In this document: positions 6,530-7,993 of the stretch, in pieces | How the letters are laid out: each line of letters begins with the position of its first letter | Position numbering within the stretch: position 1 is the first letter of the stretch | Source of the DNA: Actinomycetes bacterium | Lineage (GTDB): Bacteria > Actinomycetota > Actinomycetes > Actinomycetales > Cellulomonadaceae | Assembly (NCBI GenBank): GCA_023401045.1 | Contig: JAEXEM010000240.1 | Coordinates: forward strand, 1-7,993 | Direction: 5' to 3' | Length of the DNA: 7,993 bases | Program-made: the position numbers and the translations under genes | The notes under the pieces: model-generated | The model's input: the letters and a program-made list of their open reading frames with translations, nothing else | The model's database searches: none | What the model was told of the DNA's origin: nothing

Positions 6530-6961
6530 GTGCCCGAAGCGTCCGCCCGCACCGTCGACTGGGAGACCCTGAGGTCCGCGGCGCGTGACGTCATGACCCG
6601 TGCCTACGCGCCGTACTCGGGCTTCCCGGTCGGCGCCGCGGCCCTCGTCGACGACGGTCGCGTCGTCGCCGGCTGCAACGTCGAGAACGCGTCGTACGGC
6701 GTCGGGCTGTGCGCCGAGTGCAGCCTCGTCTCGATGCTCCACGTCACCGGCGGCGGCCGGCTCGTCGCGTTCACCTGCGTCGACGGCCACGGCGACGTCC
6801 TCATGCCGTGCGGCCGCTGCCGCCAGCTGCTGTTCGAGCACGGCGGTCCGGACCTGCTCGTCGAGACCGTCAGCGGGGTCCGCCCGATGAGCGAGGTGCT
6901 GCCCGACGCGTTCGGCCCGGTCGACCTCGTCGAGCGCGCCGTGGGGGAGGAGCAGCCGTGA
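6530..6961 (+). CDS. cdd: Cytidine deaminase
   Basis: 143 residues, the size of the small homotetrameric class. It converts cytidine and deoxycytidine to uridine and deoxyuridine in the cytoplasm. YAPYSGFPVGAAAL (26-39) and CNVENASYG (49-57) form the nucleoside-binding part, with Asn50 and Glu52 expected to hold the ribose. The zinc site is CAEC (61-64), with ligand Cys61 and catalytic proton-shuttling Glu63, and PCGRC (93-97) with ligands Cys94 and Cys97. The residue after CAE is Cys64, where B. subtilis and many others have Arg; I recall the Cys form from actinobacterial enzymes, including the mycobacterial one. FTCVDGHG (81-88) and CRQLLFEHGG (97-106) also fit that group. It sits 5 bp after permease 2, and its stop overlaps deoA by 4 bp, so it is part of the same operon and uses imported cytidine. 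A much longer open frame runs in from upstream, but that part is a shadow of the permease gene. Confidence 0.96.
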   Translation: MPEASARTVDWETLRSAARDVMTRAYAPYSGFPVGAAALVDDGRVVAGCNVENASYGVGLCAECSLVSMLHVTGGGRLVAFTCVDGHGDVLMPCGRCRQLLFEHGGPDLLVETVSGVRPMSEVLPDAFGPVDLVERAVGEEQP

Positions 6962-7993
6962 GCGAGGCCTTCGACGCCGTCGACGTCATCGTCGCCAAGC
7001 GCGACGGGCGCCGGCTGAGCGACGCGCAGATCGACTGGGTCGTCGACGCGTACACCCGCGGGGTCGTCGCGGACGAGCAGATGTCGTCGCTCGCCATGGC
7101 CATCCTCCTCAACGGGATGGACCGCCCGGAGATCGCCCGGTGGACCGCGGCGATGATCGCCAGCGGTGAGCGCATGGACTTCTCGGGCCTCTCGCGCCCC
7201 ACCGCGGACAAGCACTCGACCGGCGGCGTGGGCGACAAGATCACGCTGCCCCTCGCCCCGCTCGTCGCGGTGTTCGGGGTCGCCGTGCCGCAGCTGTCGG
7301 GGCGGGGCCTCGGGCACACCGGCGGCACGCTCGACAAGCTCGAGTCGATCCCCGGGTGGCGCGCGGCGCTGAGCAACGACGAGATGATGCGCCAGCTCGA
7401 GGACGTCGGCGCCGTCATCTGCGCCGCGGGCTCCGGCCTGGCGCCGGCGGACCGCAAGCTCTACGCGCTGCGCGACGTCACCGGGACGGTCGAGGCGATC
7501 CCGCTCATCGCGAGCTCGATCATGAGCAAGAAGATCGCCGAGGGCACGGGGTCGCTCGTGCTCGACGTCAAGGTCGGGTCCGGCGCCTTCATGAAGGACC
7601 TCGACCGCGCCGGCGAGCTCGCACGGACGATGGTCGAGCTCGGCACCGACGCGGGCGTCCGCACGGTCGCGCTGCTCACCGACATGTCGACCCCGCTGGG
7701 TCTCACCGCCGGCAACGCGCTCGAGGTCCGCGAGTCCGTCGAGGTGCTCGCCGGCGGTGGCCCCGCCGACGTCGTCGAGCTCACGGTCGCGCTCGCGCGC
7801 GAGATGCTCGACGCGGCCGGACGCCCCGACGCCGACCCGGCCGCGGCGCTCGCCGACGGCCGGGCGATGGACGTGTGGCGACGCATGATCGCCGCGCAGG
7901 GCGGGGACCCCGACGCGACGCTGCCGGTGGCGCGTGAGACCGAGCAGGTGCTCCCCGAGACCGACGGCGTGCTCACGACCCTCGACGCGTACG
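6958..7993 (+). CDS. deoA: Thymidine / pyrimidine-nucleoside phosphorylase, 5' part (runs off right edge)
   Basis: 345 codons are visible with no stop; family members have about 430-440 residues, so roughly 90 are missing. It splits thymidine or deoxyuridine with phosphate into base and deoxyribose-1-phosphate, and may also accept uridine. The GTG start overlaps the cdd stop (GTGA), with GGAGGAG (6946-6952) upstream. KHSTGGVGDK (85-94) binds phosphate, SGRGLGHTGGTLDKLES (114-130) is the family signature, and YALRDVTGTVEAI (169-181) with SSIMSKKIAEG (186-196) supplies the base-binding Arg172, Ser187 and Lys191 (E. coli Arg171, Ser186, Lys190). The catalytic His86 is present. The helical N-terminal domain and the alpha/beta domain are seen; the last C-terminal domain begins at about 340 and is cut. 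Residue 112 is Gln, where I recall Met in thymidine-specific and Lys in broad-range enzymes, so the choice between the deoA and pdp names is open. Confidence 0.94.
   Translation, partial: MSEAFDAVDVIVAKRDGRRLSDAQIDWVVDAYTRGVVADEQMSSLAMAILLNGMDRPEIARWTAAMIASGERMDFSGLSRPTADKHSTGGVGDKITLPLAPLVAVFGVAVPQLSGRGLGHTGGTLDKLESIPGWRAALSNDEMMRQLEDVGAVICAAGSGLAPADRKLYALRDVTGTVEAIPLIASSIMSKKIAEGTGSLVLDVKVGSGAFMKDLDRAGELARTMVELGTDAGVRTVALLTDMSTPLGLTAGNALEVRESVEVLAGGGPADVVELTVALAREMLDAAGRPDADPAAALADGRAMDVWRRMIAAQGGDPDATLPVARETEQVLPETDGVLTTLDAY

Noticed and set aside
1..7993. Search by eye for mobile elements, CRISPR repeats, tRNA/rRNA, toxin-antitoxin or defence genes
   Set aside because: Nearly all of the window is taken up by six metabolic/transport genes with even codon use; no terminal repeats, transposase motifs, spaced repeats or RNA-gene landmarks were seen.

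Overview
The window is a very GC-rich, densely coded stretch on which every supported gene reads left to right. Codons end almost always in G or C, GTG starts are common (four of the six starts visible), neighbouring genes often overlap by 4 bp, and the cytidine deaminase has a CAEC active-site form that I recall from actinobacteria. Together these point to a high-GC actinobacterium, perhaps of the Micrococcales/Cellulomonas kind. That placement is inference from composition and gene style; no rRNA or other marker is present to fix it.

Layout. (1) 2-919: the 3' part of an M20-family amidohydrolase/metallopeptidase whose start lies off the left edge. (2) 920-1172: a 253-bp gene-free stretch holding two inverted repeats (993-1019 and 1046-1070), a short G/C hairpin just after the stop, and a 15-bp direct repeat with 17-bp period (1105-1136) in the presumed leader. 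It is the likely control region of the operon that follows. (3) 1173-6524: a complete BMP/PnrA-type ABC importer, made of a lipoprotein that binds substrate, a double-domain ATPase and two BPD_transp_2 permeases. (4) 6530-7993: two pyrimidine-salvage enzymes, cytidine deaminase (cdd) and thymidine/pyrimidine-nucleoside phosphorylase (deoA), the latter cut by the right edge.

How it works together (inference from well-known families): the lipoprotein captures nucleosides outside the membrane, the ATPase/permease complex brings them in, Cdd deaminates (deoxy)cytidine to (deoxy)uridine, and DeoA cleaves the deoxyuridine/thymidine (possibly also uridine) to base plus (deoxy)ribose-1-phosphate. The window is thus an uptake-plus-catabolism operon for nucleosides. 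From the ATPase onward the genes overlap by 4 bp or are separated by 5 bp, so they are probably translationally coupled. The only sizeable internal gap (2274-2398) holds a 16-bp perfect stem-loop, which may let the binding protein be made in excess over the rest.

I found no mobile element, CRISPR array, tRNA/rRNA, defence module or other clearly novel system. The best leads are regulatory: the two dyads upstream of the lipoprotein gene, the intercistronic stem-loop, and an unusual residue (Gln112) at a position in DeoA that I recall as linked to substrate specificity.
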